Below are positions 28,009 to 35,348 of a stretch of 64,000 nucleotides of DNA, in pieces. This stretch comes from Cohnella caldifontis (GTDB lineage Bacteria > Bacillota > Bacilli > Paenibacillales > Paenibacillaceae). The number at the start of each line of letters is the position of its first letter. Position 1 is the first letter of the stretch. The stretch is from the NCBI RefSeq assembly GCF_029360585.1, contig NZ_JAQZSJ010000001.1:62001-126000 (forward strand), written 5' to 3'. A program made the translations under genes and the position numbers. Below the pieces are notes generated by a model that worked only from the letters and a program-made list of their open reading frames with translations, ran no database searches and had not been told where the DNA came from.

Positions 28009-28037
28009 ATCATACCCATCGCAAAATCTATAATCAA
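28009..28037 (-). promoter_or_regulatory. Promoter of M32 carboxypeptidase gene
   Basis: Minus-strand TTGATT (28037-28032) and TATGAT (28014-28009) are 17 bp apart, 38 bp before the GTG start. This decides the start codon of the gene. Confidence 0.65.
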
Positions 28038-28089
28038 CTTGACTTGACTCCATTCGGCACGTTTTCCGGATGGACGAGGAGGTAAGGGC

Positions 28090-28434
28090 ATGAAAATGGC
28101 ATGGAGCGAAGAGGCTGTCCGGCAGCTTCGCGAACGGTACGGACCGGACGTGACCGGATTTCGGCTCGTCTACGACACGGAAGGATGCGGCTGCGCGGTG
28201 AATGGGGTACCGGCTCTCTGGGCAGTCGACGCGCCGGCGCCGGGGCACGAAACGGCGGAAAGCGAGCCTTTCGCCCTGTCGATCGATCCGCGGCAGGCGT
28301 TATTTTTCGAGGACGCCCTCCGCATCGATTATCGATCGGACAACCGCAGCTTCCGGCTATCCAGCGACAGCCAGATCTACACCTCGCGGCTGATCCTGGC
28401 CGACCGCCGCCATGAAGCCGCGGCGAACGCCTAA
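28090..28434 (+). CDS. HesB/YqkB-like iron-sulfur biosynthesis family protein
   Basis: 114-residue A-type-carrier-like protein. DTEGCGCAVNGVPALW resembles the iron-sulfur biosynthesis (HesB/IscA, YqkB-like) fold, but the usual three spaced cysteines reduce to a single Cys-Gly-Cys, so cluster carriage is doubtful. The rest (FFEDALRIDYRSDNRSFRLSSDSQIYTSRLIL) fits the family. ATG at 28090 follows GAGGAGGTAAGGGC; divergent from the M32 gene and followed 31 bp later by carbonic anhydrase. Confidence 0.75.
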   Translation: MKMAWSEEAVRQLRERYGPDVTGFRLVYDTEGCGCAVNGVPALWAVDAPAPGHETAESEPFALSIDPRQALFFEDALRIDYRSDNRSFRLSSDSQIYTSRLILADRRHEAAANA

Positions 28435-28465
28435 CGCAAAAGAATTCGTAAATGGAGGTATGAGC

Positions 28466-29044
28466 ATGCGCAAATTGGATGAAATCATGTCGTTTAATGA
28501 ACAATTCATCGAGCGTAAGGAATACGAAAAATATTTGACGACCCGTTTTCCGGACAAGAAGCTGGTCATCGTCACCTGCATGGATACCCGGCTCACGGAG
28601 CTGCTGCCCAAGGCGCTGAACTTGCGCAACGGCGACGCGAAGATCATCAAAAACGCCGGCGCCATCATCACGGCCCCGTTCGGCAACATCATGCGCAGCA
28701 TCATCGTGGCGCTGTATGAGCTGAACGCGCGCGAAGTGCTTATCATTGGCCATCACGAGTGCGGCATGGCGTCGATCGACCCGGAACAAGTGGTGGAACA
28801 CATGATCGAGCGCGGCGTGCCCGATCACGTCATCCAGACGCTTCAGCATTCCGGCGTCGACTTCAAACGCTGGCTGCAAGGCTTTAACAGCGTTCAGGAG
28901 AGCGTCGTGAACAGCGCGGACATCGTCCGCAACCACCCGCTGCTGCCTCCGAACACGCCGGTGCACGGATTGATCATCCATCCGGAAACGGGCAAGCTCG
29001 AGCTCGTGGCGAACGGTTATGATTACGTAAAAGGAGAAGCTTAA
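28466..29044 (+). CDS. Beta-class carbonic anhydrase
   Basis: 192-residue zinc enzyme interconverting CO2 and bicarbonate. Zinc ligands fit Cys in VTCMDTRLTELLP (with the Asp/Arg pair) and His-x2-Cys in IIGHHECGMAS. A beta-CA type close to Bacillus YtiB/YvdA. Two in-frame ATGs follow GGAGG; 28466 lies 7 nt after it and is chosen, while 28460 would be only one base away. Cytoplasmic, probably supplying bicarbonate for carboxylations. Confidence 0.93.
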   Translation: MRKLDEIMSFNEQFIERKEYEKYLTTRFPDKKLVIVTCMDTRLTELLPKALNLRNGDAKIIKNAGAIITAPFGNIMRSIIVALYELNAREVLIIGHHECGMASIDPEQVVEHMIERGVPDHVIQTLQHSGVDFKRWLQGFNSVQESVVNSADIVRNHPLLPPNTPVHGLIIHPETGKLELVANGYDYVKGEA

Positions 29045-29085
29045 CCTTCCCCTGTTTCAGCCGATTCCGGTTCGTACTCGATTCG

Positions 29086-29132
29086 GACAGCCCTCCCCCT
29101 TCCCGCTCTTCCGGGAAGCCGGGAGGGCTGTT
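29086..29132. terminator. Hairpin between convergent carbonic anhydrase and HxlR genes
   Basis: ACAGCCCTCCC (29087) pairs with GGGAGGGCTGT (29121) and an inner TTCCCG/CGGGAA stem. It has only short T runs, so it is a possible bidirectional terminator between the two genes. Confidence 0.5.
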
Positions 29133-29138
29133 CGCATT

Positions 29139-29609
29139 TCAATCCCCCGATGCCAGATTCAGTTTCCTCACCACGCTGTCGGGGCCGTTGAAGAAAGAGC
29201 TGCCGGAAACGACGGCTTCGCGCCACAGCTTCAGCACTTTTTCCTTATCGTGCTTCAGCGATTCGAACCAGACGTCGGGCGCATCCGGATCCGGGCTGTG
29301 CCGGGACCCGAATACGGCCGATTCGTAAACGATGGGAATGACGTCCAGGCCCTTCTCCGTGAGCGAATAGATGAATTTCCGCTTGTCGGCTTCGTCCGTT
29401 CTTTTGGCTATGATGCCCTTCCTTTCTAAGTGGGCCAGACGGTCCGCCAATACGCTGGGGCCGATCCGTTCGGCGGAATCCAGGAATTCGCCGTACGTTT
29501 TTTTCCCAAGGGCGATCATGTCCCGAATGATGAGCAGCGACCAGATGTCGCCGAAAATTTCGACCGTGAAATTAATCGGACAGCGGGATTTGTTCTCTTC
29601 TCTTTTCAT
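29139..29609 (-). CDS. HxlR family transcriptional regulator
   Basis: 156-residue winged-helix regulator of the HxlR type: CPINFTVEIFGDIWSLLIIRDM (helices 1-2), KTYGEFLDSAERIGPSVLADRLAHLERKGI (recognition helix) and the wing KRKFIYSLTEKG. The conserved Cys lies at residue 10, typical of sensors of electrophiles or oxidants in this family. Divergent from a VOC-protein gene with a palindrome over both promoters, so it probably controls that pair and itself. Confidence 0.9.
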   Translation of the reverse strand: MKREENKSRCPINFTVEIFGDIWSLLIIRDMIALGKKTYGEFLDSAERIGPSVLADRLAHLERKGIIAKRTDEADKRKFIYSLTEKGLDVIPIVYESAVFGSRHSPDPDAPDVWFESLKHDKEKVLKLWREAVVSGSSFFNGPDSVVRKLNLASGD

Positions 29610-29615
29610 GTCTCC

Positions 29616-29654
29616 ATTATAACACTTTGATTATCGAAGTGAAGTGTGTTATAT
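29616..29654. promoter_or_regulatory. Divergent promoters with a 19-bp palindrome (HxlR operator)
   Basis: CACTTTGATTATCGAAGTG (29623-29641) is an inverted repeat with one mismatch. A minus-strand TATAAT (29621-29616) and a plus-strand TTGATT...TATATT pair (29627-29632, 29649-29654, 16-bp spacer) overlap it. A further half-site ATCAAAGTG follows at 29665. A regulator bound here could block both genes. Confidence 0.65.
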
Positions 29655-29707
29655 TACTATCATCATCAAAGTGAAATAAAGGAGGAATTCCCATCTCGAC
29701 CATTGCC

Positions 29708-30181
29708 ATGCCGAAAATCACTCCCCATCTCTGTTTCGACCATCAAGCCGAAGAAGCGGTGCGTTTCTATGTCTCGGTATTCAGGAATTCCCGGATTCTG
29801 AACGTTACCCGTTACGCGGAAGGAGAGGTGGGACCTGCCGGCACCGTGCGAACGATCCGGTTCCAGTTGGACGGTCAGGAGATGATCGCGGTTAACGGAG
29901 GGCCGTCTTTCAAGTTCAGCGACGGTATCTCCCTGTACGTGACCTGCCAGACGCAGGAGGAGATCGACGAGCTGTGGGAAGAGCTTTCGGAAGGCGGCGT
30001 CAAGGAAGTTTGCGGGTGGCTGAGGGACAAATACGGGGTGTATTGGCAGATCAATCCCGCGATCGCCTGGGGGATGGTCAACGATCCCGATCCCGATAAA
30101 TCCCGACGGGTAATGAAAGCGATCGATCGGATGACGAAAATCGACATCGAGACATTAAAGAGGGCGTACGCCGGACTGTGA
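29708..30181 (+). CDS. VOC family protein (PhnB-like)
   Basis: 157-residue protein of the vicinal-oxygen-chelate fold, in the 3-demethylubiquinone-methyltransferase-like (PhnB) group. Typical are ITPHLCFDHQAEEAVRFYVSVF, GTVRTIRFQLDGQEMIAVNGG, SLYVTCQTQEEIDELWEEL and CGWLRDKYGVYWQINP. The substrate is unknown. ATG 29708 gives the family N-terminus, but GGAGG is 23 bases upstream; an ATC at 29693 in frame is 7 nt from it. Paired with the HxlR gene and followed by a reductase-like gene. Confidence 0.85.
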   Translation: MPKITPHLCFDHQAEEAVRFYVSVFRNSRILNVTRYAEGEVGPAGTVRTIRFQLDGQEMIAVNGGPSFKFSDGISLYVTCQTQEEIDELWEELSEGGVKEVCGWLRDKYGVYWQINPAIAWGMVNDPDPDKSRRVMKAIDRMTKIDIETLKRAYAGL

Positions 30182-30204
30182 TCCGCGTTCAAGGAGGAAC
30201 CCGA

Positions 30205-30771
30205 ATGGGAAAAGCGATTTTGACCCTGCATATGTCTCTGGACGGCGTCGTATCGGACGTCGAGTCCTGGATGTCCATGACGGACGAGATGCTGGAACGG
30301 TACTTGGCGTATTACCGGACCGTGGACGCGATCGTCGTCGGAGGCGGAACTTACGTTTCCATGGCGGAATATTGGCAGCATGCGGAAACGTTTTCGGACT
30401 CCCGCGTCGAACGCGAAATCGCCAGGCAAATAAACGACAAGCCCAAATACGTGCTTTCCCGCTCTCCCCTCGAGCCGGTCTGGAGAAATTCGCAACCGAT
30501 TCTCTACGCGAACCGGGAATTCCCGGTTCGCGAAGTGGCCCGATTGAAGCAAGAAACCGGAAACCTCTCCGTCGAAAGCGGCGTGAGAACTTGGCAAGCA
30601 TTTATCCGTCATGATTTATTCGACGACCTGTGGCTGTTCATCCATCCCGTCGTGGTTTCCGGCGACAAACTGTTCGATACGGCCGAAACGAAGCTCGAAT
30701 TGGAATTGTCGAGTCACCGAACCTATTCGAACGGCGTGATCGAACTGGATTATCGGAAAAAAACGTCCTAG
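30205..30771 (+). CDS. Dihydrofolate-reductase-like (RibD C-terminal) protein
   Basis: 188-residue protein of the RibD C-terminal/DHFR-like family: KAILTLHMSLDGVVS at the start, AIVVGGGTYVSMAEYW in the nucleotide-binding part, KPKYVLSRS and LWLFIHPVVVSGDKLFD. Members are NADPH-type reductases of unknown substrate. ATG 30205 follows AAGGAGG; an earlier in-frame ATG overlaps the previous stop and is not favoured. 23 bp downstream of the VOC gene, so an operon under HxlR control is likely. It contains a perfect 26-bp palindrome. Confidence 0.85.
   Translation: MGKAILTLHMSLDGVVSDVESWMSMTDEMLERYLAYYRTVDAIVVGGGTYVSMAEYWQHAETFSDSRVEREIARQINDKPKYVLSRSPLEPVWRNSQPILYANREFPVREVARLKQETGNLSVESGVRTWQAFIRHDLFDDLWLFIHPVVVSGDKLFDTAETKLELELSSHRTYSNGVIELDYRKKTS
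30507..30532. repeat. Perfect 26-bp palindrome inside the DHFR-like gene
   Basis: Arms CGCGAACCGGGAA / TTCCCGGTTCGCG are perfectly complementary with no loop. It is in coding sequence (ANREFPVREV), so it may be a protein-binding or recombination site, or coincidental. Confidence 0.9.
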
Positions 30772-30831
30772 CGGATCGCTCGGTTACGTGATCCGACCAG
30801 TACCGCTTAGAAAATCGTTTTTGAACGACAA

Positions 30832-30861
30832 AAGGACTGAACCTCGGGGTTCAGTCCTTTT
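30832..30861. terminator. Bidirectional Rho-independent terminator
   Basis: GGACTGAACC-TCGG-GGTTCAGTCC has four A before and four T after, so it can act on both strands. The stop of the convergent DUF309 gene lies in the stem. Confidence 0.88.
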
Positions 30862-31411
30862 CCCTGCCCTTCTTCTTCCGGTAAGCAGCTTGCCGGCGGG
30901 CTTCGACGACGCCGCTGCGGTCCCGGGTCAGATGGCGGTTCACGATTTCGGAAGGCACGTCTTGGACCGGGGGCTGCCAGCTCCACCCGTTCTCGGAGCA
31001 AATGCGCCGGCATTCGCGAAGCAGAGCCGGGTCGGCGATCGGAAGCTCCAGGTCGCGGAACGTCCGGCTATCCCCCTCTGCCCACTCGCGCGCGGCCCGT
31101 CTCAGCATTTCCGCCAAACGTCCGCCGTCTAATCCCAACTCGTTCATCCGAGCCGGTTCGATCTCGTCCGCCGCTTTGGCGATCATTTTGCGCGCGCCGG
31201 CCCAATTGCCTCTCCGGGCGTGATAGCTCGCGACCGCGACGCGGATCAGCACGAGCCAGCTCCCCTCGTACCGGGAGCCCGTCTGCTCTTTCCAGTATTC
31301 TTCCATGATCTCGTGGCATTCGAAATAATCCCGCGAGCCGTGGTATTCCGCCAAGTATCGGAGATAAGACTGGGGATAGGGAACGGACTGCGCCGTGTCG
31401 GGAACGTTCAT
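30851..31411 (-). CDS. DUF309 domain protein
   Basis: 186-residue DUF309 protein, an all-helical family of unknown function. The signature YFECHEIMEEYWKEQ (about residues 29-43) and YEGSWLVLIRVAVASYHARRGNWAGA are typical. The last third is Arg-rich. Start chosen at ATG 31411 behind GAGGAG; the frame runs on upstream through the neighbouring gene, which is not plausible. The stop codon is within the terminator stem. Confidence 0.85.
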   Translation of the reverse strand: MNVPDTAQSVPYPQSYLRYLAEYHGSRDYFECHEIMEEYWKEQTGSRYEGSWLVLIRVAVASYHARRGNWAGARKMIAKAADEIEPARMNELGLDGGRLAEMLRRAAREWAEGDSRTFRDLELPIADPALLRECRRICSENGWSWQPPVQDVPSEIVNRHLTRDRSGVVEARRQAAYRKKKGREKD

Positions 31412-31564
31412 GTCGGGTCTTCTCCTCGCTTGCATCTGGTTCGCCTTCAGCATAACGCAAAAAAAACGATCCGGCATCCGAAATTTCTTGAAACCACGAT
31501 CCGCGCCCTTCGTATTACCGATTGCAAACCCATCAACAACCGACAAACAGGGGGAACGTCCTTC

Positions 31565-32008
31565 ATGTGGAAAAAAGCTCTGCTGGTTCTTAGTCTGTTC
31601 GCGTTCGTGTTCGCCGTATCGGCTCCGCTGGCCGGCCACGCGGACGCGAAGCCCCGTTCGTTCAGCTCCGGGGTAAAATCGTACTCCAAGACGCCGTCCA
31701 AGTCGCAAGGCTCGGTGAATAACGGCACGACGTCCAAATCCACGACCGGCACGTCGGCTGCGGCCTCGACCGCGAACCGCGGGTTTTTCAGCGGCGGCGG
31801 CTTCTGGAAAGGCATGATGGTCGGCGGACTCGCGGGCATGCTGTTCGGCGGCATGTTCGGAGGCATGGGCTTCATGGGCAACGTGCTCGGCTTCATGGTG
31901 AACGTCATCGGGATCATCCTCTTGATCGCGGTGATCCGCGCCTTGTTCTTCCGCAGGCGGCAAGATCCGCCCCGTCCGGATTACCCGAACCAGGGCCGCA
32001 GGTGGTAA
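31565..32008 (+). CDS. Small secreted/membrane protein with Gly-Met-rich helix
   Basis: 147 residues: a signal peptide (KKALLVLSLFAFVFAVSAPL...ADA), a Ser/Thr/Lys/Asn-rich low-complexity stretch, a Gly/Met/Phe-rich segment and a final membrane helix (NVIGIILLIAVIRALFF) followed by an Arg-rich tail. No enzymatic motif. Resembles the N-terminal part of Tim44-domain-like envelope proteins, without the Tim44 domain. It is 6 bp before a DUF2653 gene, so the two are probably co-expressed. Confidence 0.7.
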   Translation: MWKKALLVLSLFAFVFAVSAPLAGHADAKPRSFSSGVKSYSKTPSKSQGSVNNGTTSKSTTGTSAAASTANRGFFSGGGFWKGMMVGGLAGMLFGGMFGGMGFMGNVLGFMVNVIGIILLIAVIRALFFRRRQDPPRPDYPNQGRRW

Positions 32009-32014
32009 GCCGAT

Positions 32015-32293
32015 ATGCGCTTGACCATGGACGAGATCGTCAACGCGATTTGCCTGCATCTCGCGGAACGGCATGAGGTGCCGATCGAGTCGATCCAAAC
32101 GGAACTGCTGTACGACGAAGACCAAGGCTTCTCCGCCGAGGTGTGGGTGCAAGGACGCAGCCGCTTCCTGATCGAAGCCAACATGAAAGAAGCCGTCATG
32201 CGCTATGTGGAAAAGGAGTATGGCCGCCGCGTCTACCCTTCCGACATCACGTTCGACGTCGAAGACGAGATGTGGGCGGACATCGCCGAATGA
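32015..32293 (+). CDS. DUF2653 (YxcD-like) protein
   Basis: 92-residue protein matching the DUF2653 family of Bacillales: TMDEIVNAICLHLAERHEV, TELLYDEDQGFSAEVWVQGRSR and DITFDVEDEMWADI. Function unknown. Its ATG is 6 bp beyond the stop of the membrane-protein gene, and a terminator follows directly. Confidence 0.8.
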   Translation: MRLTMDEIVNAICLHLAERHEVPIESIQTELLYDEDQGFSAEVWVQGRSRFLIEANMKEAVMRYVEKEYGRRVYPSDITFDVEDEMWADIAE

Positions 32294-32299
32294 AGCATC

Positions 32300-32341
32300 A
32301 ACCCCCGATCCGGTATAACCGGGTCGGGGGTTGTGTTTTTG
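32300..32341 (+). terminator. Rho-independent terminator
   Basis: ACCCCCGATCCGG-TATAA-CCGGGTCGGGGGT hairpin followed by TGTGTTTTTG, just after the DUF2653 gene. Confidence 0.88.
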
Positions 32342-32368
32342 TCAATCGAAACTTCGGCAGGCTGTGGT

Positions 32369-32584
32369 TCACGAATAAGTAATCATGTAAATCACATTAC
32401 CTGAACTAGCACTGTCAAATGGACTTTCCTTTAAACTCACTTTTTCGTAGCTTTCGATTCGTCCACCTCGGTCTTCAATGATGCGTTTCATCTCGGCAAC
32501 GTGTTTTTGTTTCAATAAAGTCTCGGATCGTATGAAACCAATGATGATCGCCGCCAAAAGAATGCAAACTATACCAACAAACAC
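32369..32584 (-). CDS. Small putative membrane protein, uncertain
   Basis: 71 residues: one N-terminal hydrophobic helix (VGIVCILLAAIIIGFI), then a basic/acidic soluble part ending VIYMITYS. Composition is AT-richer than its neighbours, and codon use looks protein-like. It would need a GTG start at 32584 without a clear ribosome site; the preceding codon is AAA after a stop, so no other start is possible. I do not recognise it. It may be a real small gene or the end of an older one. Confidence 0.4.
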   Translation of the reverse strand: MFVGIVCILLAAIIIGFIRSETLLKQKHVAEMKRIIEDRGGRIESYEKVSLKESPFDSASSGNVIYMITYS

Positions 32585-32638
32585 TTTTTAAGGGACACGG
32601 AGGACGTTATCGGGGGCATTCCTCAACCTATCGTATTC

Positions 32639-32771
32639 TAACGGACACGATTGCACTTATTCAGCAAAAATACCGCTGATTAGCAGCGAAGTGTTGCGCT
32701 TAAGGTCCGTGTTGTCCGTTACGATTTGAAAAACGTTGACATTGCTCCAATAACGGCTGTGGTGTCCGTAA
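32639..32771. repeat. TGTCCGTTA motif set, two copies 50 bp apart, in a gene-free stretch
   Basis: TAACGGACACGA (32639), TGTCCGTTACGA (32713) and TGTCCGTAACGA (32763) lie in 32585-32900, which has no gene I can support. The last two are exactly 50 bp apart. The same core, also 50 bp apart, occurs between parE and parC. Confidence 0.65.
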
Positions 32772-32900
32772 CGATCGGCATAAGGCCAATCTTCTGTATG
32801 TCAATTAGTCAACCGTAGTTTTTTTGCAGAGAGCTCAACTGATCAACCTTTCAAATATTATGTTTGATGTGATTTCCAAATTACGCTCCTCCCATTCGGA

Positions 32901-33311
32901 TTATCGTTTTTCATCCGGTTCGTCGGCCGTGATCATCCAGGTGATCCCGTACCGATCCTTCACGATGCCGTGGAAAATCCCGAACGGCTGAAGCTCATAA
33001 GGCGACTTGACCTCGCCGTCCGCGGCCAGGTTCAGGAAAGCCGCGCGGCCTTCGGATTCTTTCCGGTACGATACGTTAAACGAAATGCCGTCGCCGGGCC
33101 TGATGGGGTCCAATGCGTCCTCCATGAATATCGCGTTGTCTCCGGCCACGTGCACGCACAAGTGCATGACTTTGTCCTTGTGGTCGTGTCCGGAACCCAT
33201 CGCCTGCCCGTACGTCAGGACCGACTTGATTTCTCCTCCCAGCGCGCCTGCATAGAACTGCGCTTGACTTCTCGCATCCGTCGATGAAATGTAAGGCCGC
33301 AATACTCCCAT
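32901..33311 (-). CDS. VOC family protein (PhnB-like)
   Basis: 136-residue VOC-fold protein: LRPYISSTDARSQAQFYAGALGGEI, MHLCVHVAGDNAIFMED, ISFNVSYRKESEGRAAFLNLA and IVKDRYGITWMI are PhnB/glyoxalase-like. Substrate unknown. Two ATGs are possible; 33311 has GAGAGG about 9 nt upstream and is chosen over 33320. It lies 73 bp downstream of an AraC-type regulator on the same strand. Confidence 0.85.
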   Translation of the reverse strand: MGVLRPYISSTDARSQAQFYAGALGGEIKSVLTYGQAMGSGHDHKDKVMHLCVHVAGDNAIFMEDALDPIRPGDGISFNVSYRKESEGRAAFLNLAADGEVKSPYELQPFGIFHGIVKDRYGITWMITADEPDEKR

Positions 33312-33384
33312 GACCGACATCCTCTCTTCGATATTGAATAGGCACGGGTCTATTCTAGAGGATGTTGCCGGCGAAGGTTTCTCT

Positions 33385-34197
33385 TCAATTGCGAAAATGC
33401 GCACATCCGTTCGGATTCGTCCGCGCGATGAACCGGCTCATCAGAAGCGGCAAGGAAATCAAGATCGGAGGATCGTCGAATCGCGGAGCGTGAAGCGTCA
33501 CGTTCCGGAGGATCGCGTCTTCGCTTGCTCCGACGGTCAAAGGTTCGTGCCGGCGGGAGCGCAGCGTGGCTTTCGGCAGCAGGATCTCTTTGGATTTCAT
33601 CCCCCATGCGACGGTGGTGGCCATGAGAAAGTAAATGCCCGGACGGACATTCGTGAATTGATAATCTCTCCGGGACAGAAGCAGGGTGCCGTGAACGGGA
33701 AACGACTCCGGTATCGGCTTGCGGAACAAGCCGATGAAGACGATGCCCTCGAACGGGGTTTCCGCGAATACGCGCCCCGCCACCTTCGCTCCTCGCTGGA
33801 TGCCGATCTGCTTGGCATATTCCCCCTCTTCGAGCCGCTTGAGCAGATCCAGCTGGCTTTCGGTCGTGTCCAGCTGGTTCCGAAAACCCGCCGGCGTGAC
33901 GCCCACTTTCTCGGTGAACCGCGTCGTAAACGTGCCCAGGCTCTGTTGGCCGATTTCTTGGGCGATATCCCGGACAGGCAGACGGGTATGCAACAACAAG
34001 TCTTTCGCCCGCTGAAGCCGGACGGAAGAAAGGTAATAATGCGGGGGCAGTCCCGTCTGCGATTTGAACAGGCGCAGAAAATGGGCGGGACTGTAGCCGA
34101 CGTGCCTCGCGATATCTGATAATGTAAGCGGTTCATAGAGATTGCGCTGCATGTACGATATCGACTCGGCAATCTCCGCGCGCGGATCGTCCATCAT
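33385..34197 (-). CDS. AraC family transcriptional regulator
   Basis: 270-residue regulator with the AraC helix-turn-helix pair at the N-terminus (residues 8-105): ISYMQRNLYEPLTLSDIARHVGYS and LLLHTRLPVRDIAQEIGQQSLGTFTTRFTEKVGVTPAGFR. The following half resembles an effector-binding domain of the GyrI-like class (AGRVFAETPFEGIVFIGLF...). Having the DNA-binding part first is the SoxS/Rob-like arrangement, suggesting a small-molecule or drug-responsive activator. Same strand as the VOC gene after it. Confidence 0.88.
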   Translation of the reverse strand: MMDDPRAEIAESISYMQRNLYEPLTLSDIARHVGYSPAHFLRLFKSQTGLPPHYYLSSVRLQRAKDLLLHTRLPVRDIAQEIGQQSLGTFTTRFTEKVGVTPAGFRNQLDTTESQLDLLKRLEEGEYAKQIGIQRGAKVAGRVFAETPFEGIVFIGLFRKPIPESFPVHGTLLLSRRDYQFTNVRPGIYFLMATTVAWGMKSKEILLPKATLRSRRHEPLTVGASEDAILRNVTLHAPRFDDPPILISLPLLMSRFIARTNPNGCAHFRN

Positions 34198-34263
34198 GTC
34201 CTCCGTCAGGCTGGGATGATTTACATGTCCAGATTAGCACAGCCGGCTTCGCCGCGCCAAAAG

Positions 34264-34290
34264 AAAAAAACCGCGCGGCGGCGCGCGGGT
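34264..34290 (-). terminator. Rho-independent terminator of the MDR gene
   Basis: Minus-strand CCGCGCG-CCGC-CGCGCGG hairpin followed by TTTTTTTC, about 40 bp past the gene's end. Confidence 0.85.
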
Positions 34291-34329
34291 CGGTTTGATT
34301 GTCGCGATTCGATTCTTCATGCAGCCGTT

Positions 34330-35259
34330 TCAGTCGTTTTCGTTCGATCGCGCCACCGTCACGACCAAGTTTCCCCGCTTGCGCCCGGTATCCGCATACC
34401 GGTGGGCCTCGGCGATCCGCTCCAGCGGATAGCGCCTGTCGATGACCGGCCGGAACGTTCCCGTTTCGGCAAGCTCCCTTAGGAACGCGAGGTCTTCCGC
34501 TTTCACTTTGGCGATGCCTTGCCCGTCGACGGTCACGTATTTCCCGTTCGGGGCCAGCGCTTGTTTGCAAGTCCGCTTATCGGCTTTTCCGACGGCGTCG
34601 AAAACCAGATCGTACCGAACTCCGCCGTGCGAGAAATCGTCCTTCGTATAGTCGATCACCCGATCGGCCCCAAGGGACCGTACCCAATCGAAATTCGCGG
34701 CGCTGCACGCCGCGGTCACTTCCGCGCCGAAATGTCGGGCGAGCTGCACGGCGGACGTGCCGACCGCTCCCGAAGCTCCGTAAATCAGCGCTTTGCATCC
34801 TTTACGGATATTCCCTTTCCGCAAAAAGTACAGCGCGGTGGTTCCCCCGAACGGGATCGCGGCGGCCTCATCGTAACCGAGATTTCCCGGTTTGGCGTCG
34901 ATTAGGGCCTTTTCCGGCAGGCACGTGTATTCGGCATACCCTCCGAGTCTTAACCCGGTTAGCGCGAAGATCCGGTCGCCCGGACGAAATCGGGAGACCC
35001 GGCTGCCGACCGATTCGATTTCTCCCGCGATTTCAGCGCCCAAGATCGGATTCCTCGGTTTGCGCAAACCTAGAAAAAGCCGCATGGGGATCCACATGAG
35101 CAGGGGGCTGTGAAAGCCCCGCACCCTGAGGTCCCCGGCGGACACGGTCGTCGCATGGATTTTGATCAGCACTTCATGGTCTTTAGGCGTCGGCTTCCGG
35201 ATGTCCGCAAGTTGCAGCACGTCCGGCGATCCGTACCGGGTGCATAAGATCGCTTTCAT
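34330..35259 (-). CDS. NAD(P)H quinone-oxidoreductase-like MDR enzyme
   Basis: 309-residue medium-chain dehydrogenase/reductase without the structural zinc Cys cluster. KPTPKDHEVLIKIHATTVSAGDLRVR, the fold entry GAEIAGEIESVGSRVSRFRPGDR and the Rossmann motif YGASGAVGTSAVQLARHFGAEV are clear. Likely an NADPH:quinone or enone reductase; substrate not predictable. ATG 35259 follows GGAGGACGAAC, and the upstream frame start is not favoured. Confidence 0.88.
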   Translation of the reverse strand: MKAILCTRYGSPDVLQLADIRKPTPKDHEVLIKIHATTVSAGDLRVRGFHSPLLMWIPMRLFLGLRKPRNPILGAEIAGEIESVGSRVSRFRPGDRIFALTGLRLGGYAEYTCLPEKALIDAKPGNLGYDEAAAIPFGGTTALYFLRKGNIRKGCKALIYGASGAVGTSAVQLARHFGAEVTAACSAANFDWVRSLGADRVIDYTKDDFSHGGVRYDLVFDAVGKADKRTCKQALAPNGKYVTVDGQGIAKVKAEDLAFLRELAETGTFRPVIDRRYPLERIAEAHRYADTGRKRGNLVVTVARSNEND

Positions 35260-35348
35260 GTTCGTCCTCCTGGAACGCATTTGCGATCAGTATACCTGCC
35301 TGCCGGCACGGCGGGGTAGATACTTAAGTATGGTCTTGAAGGTTCGCC

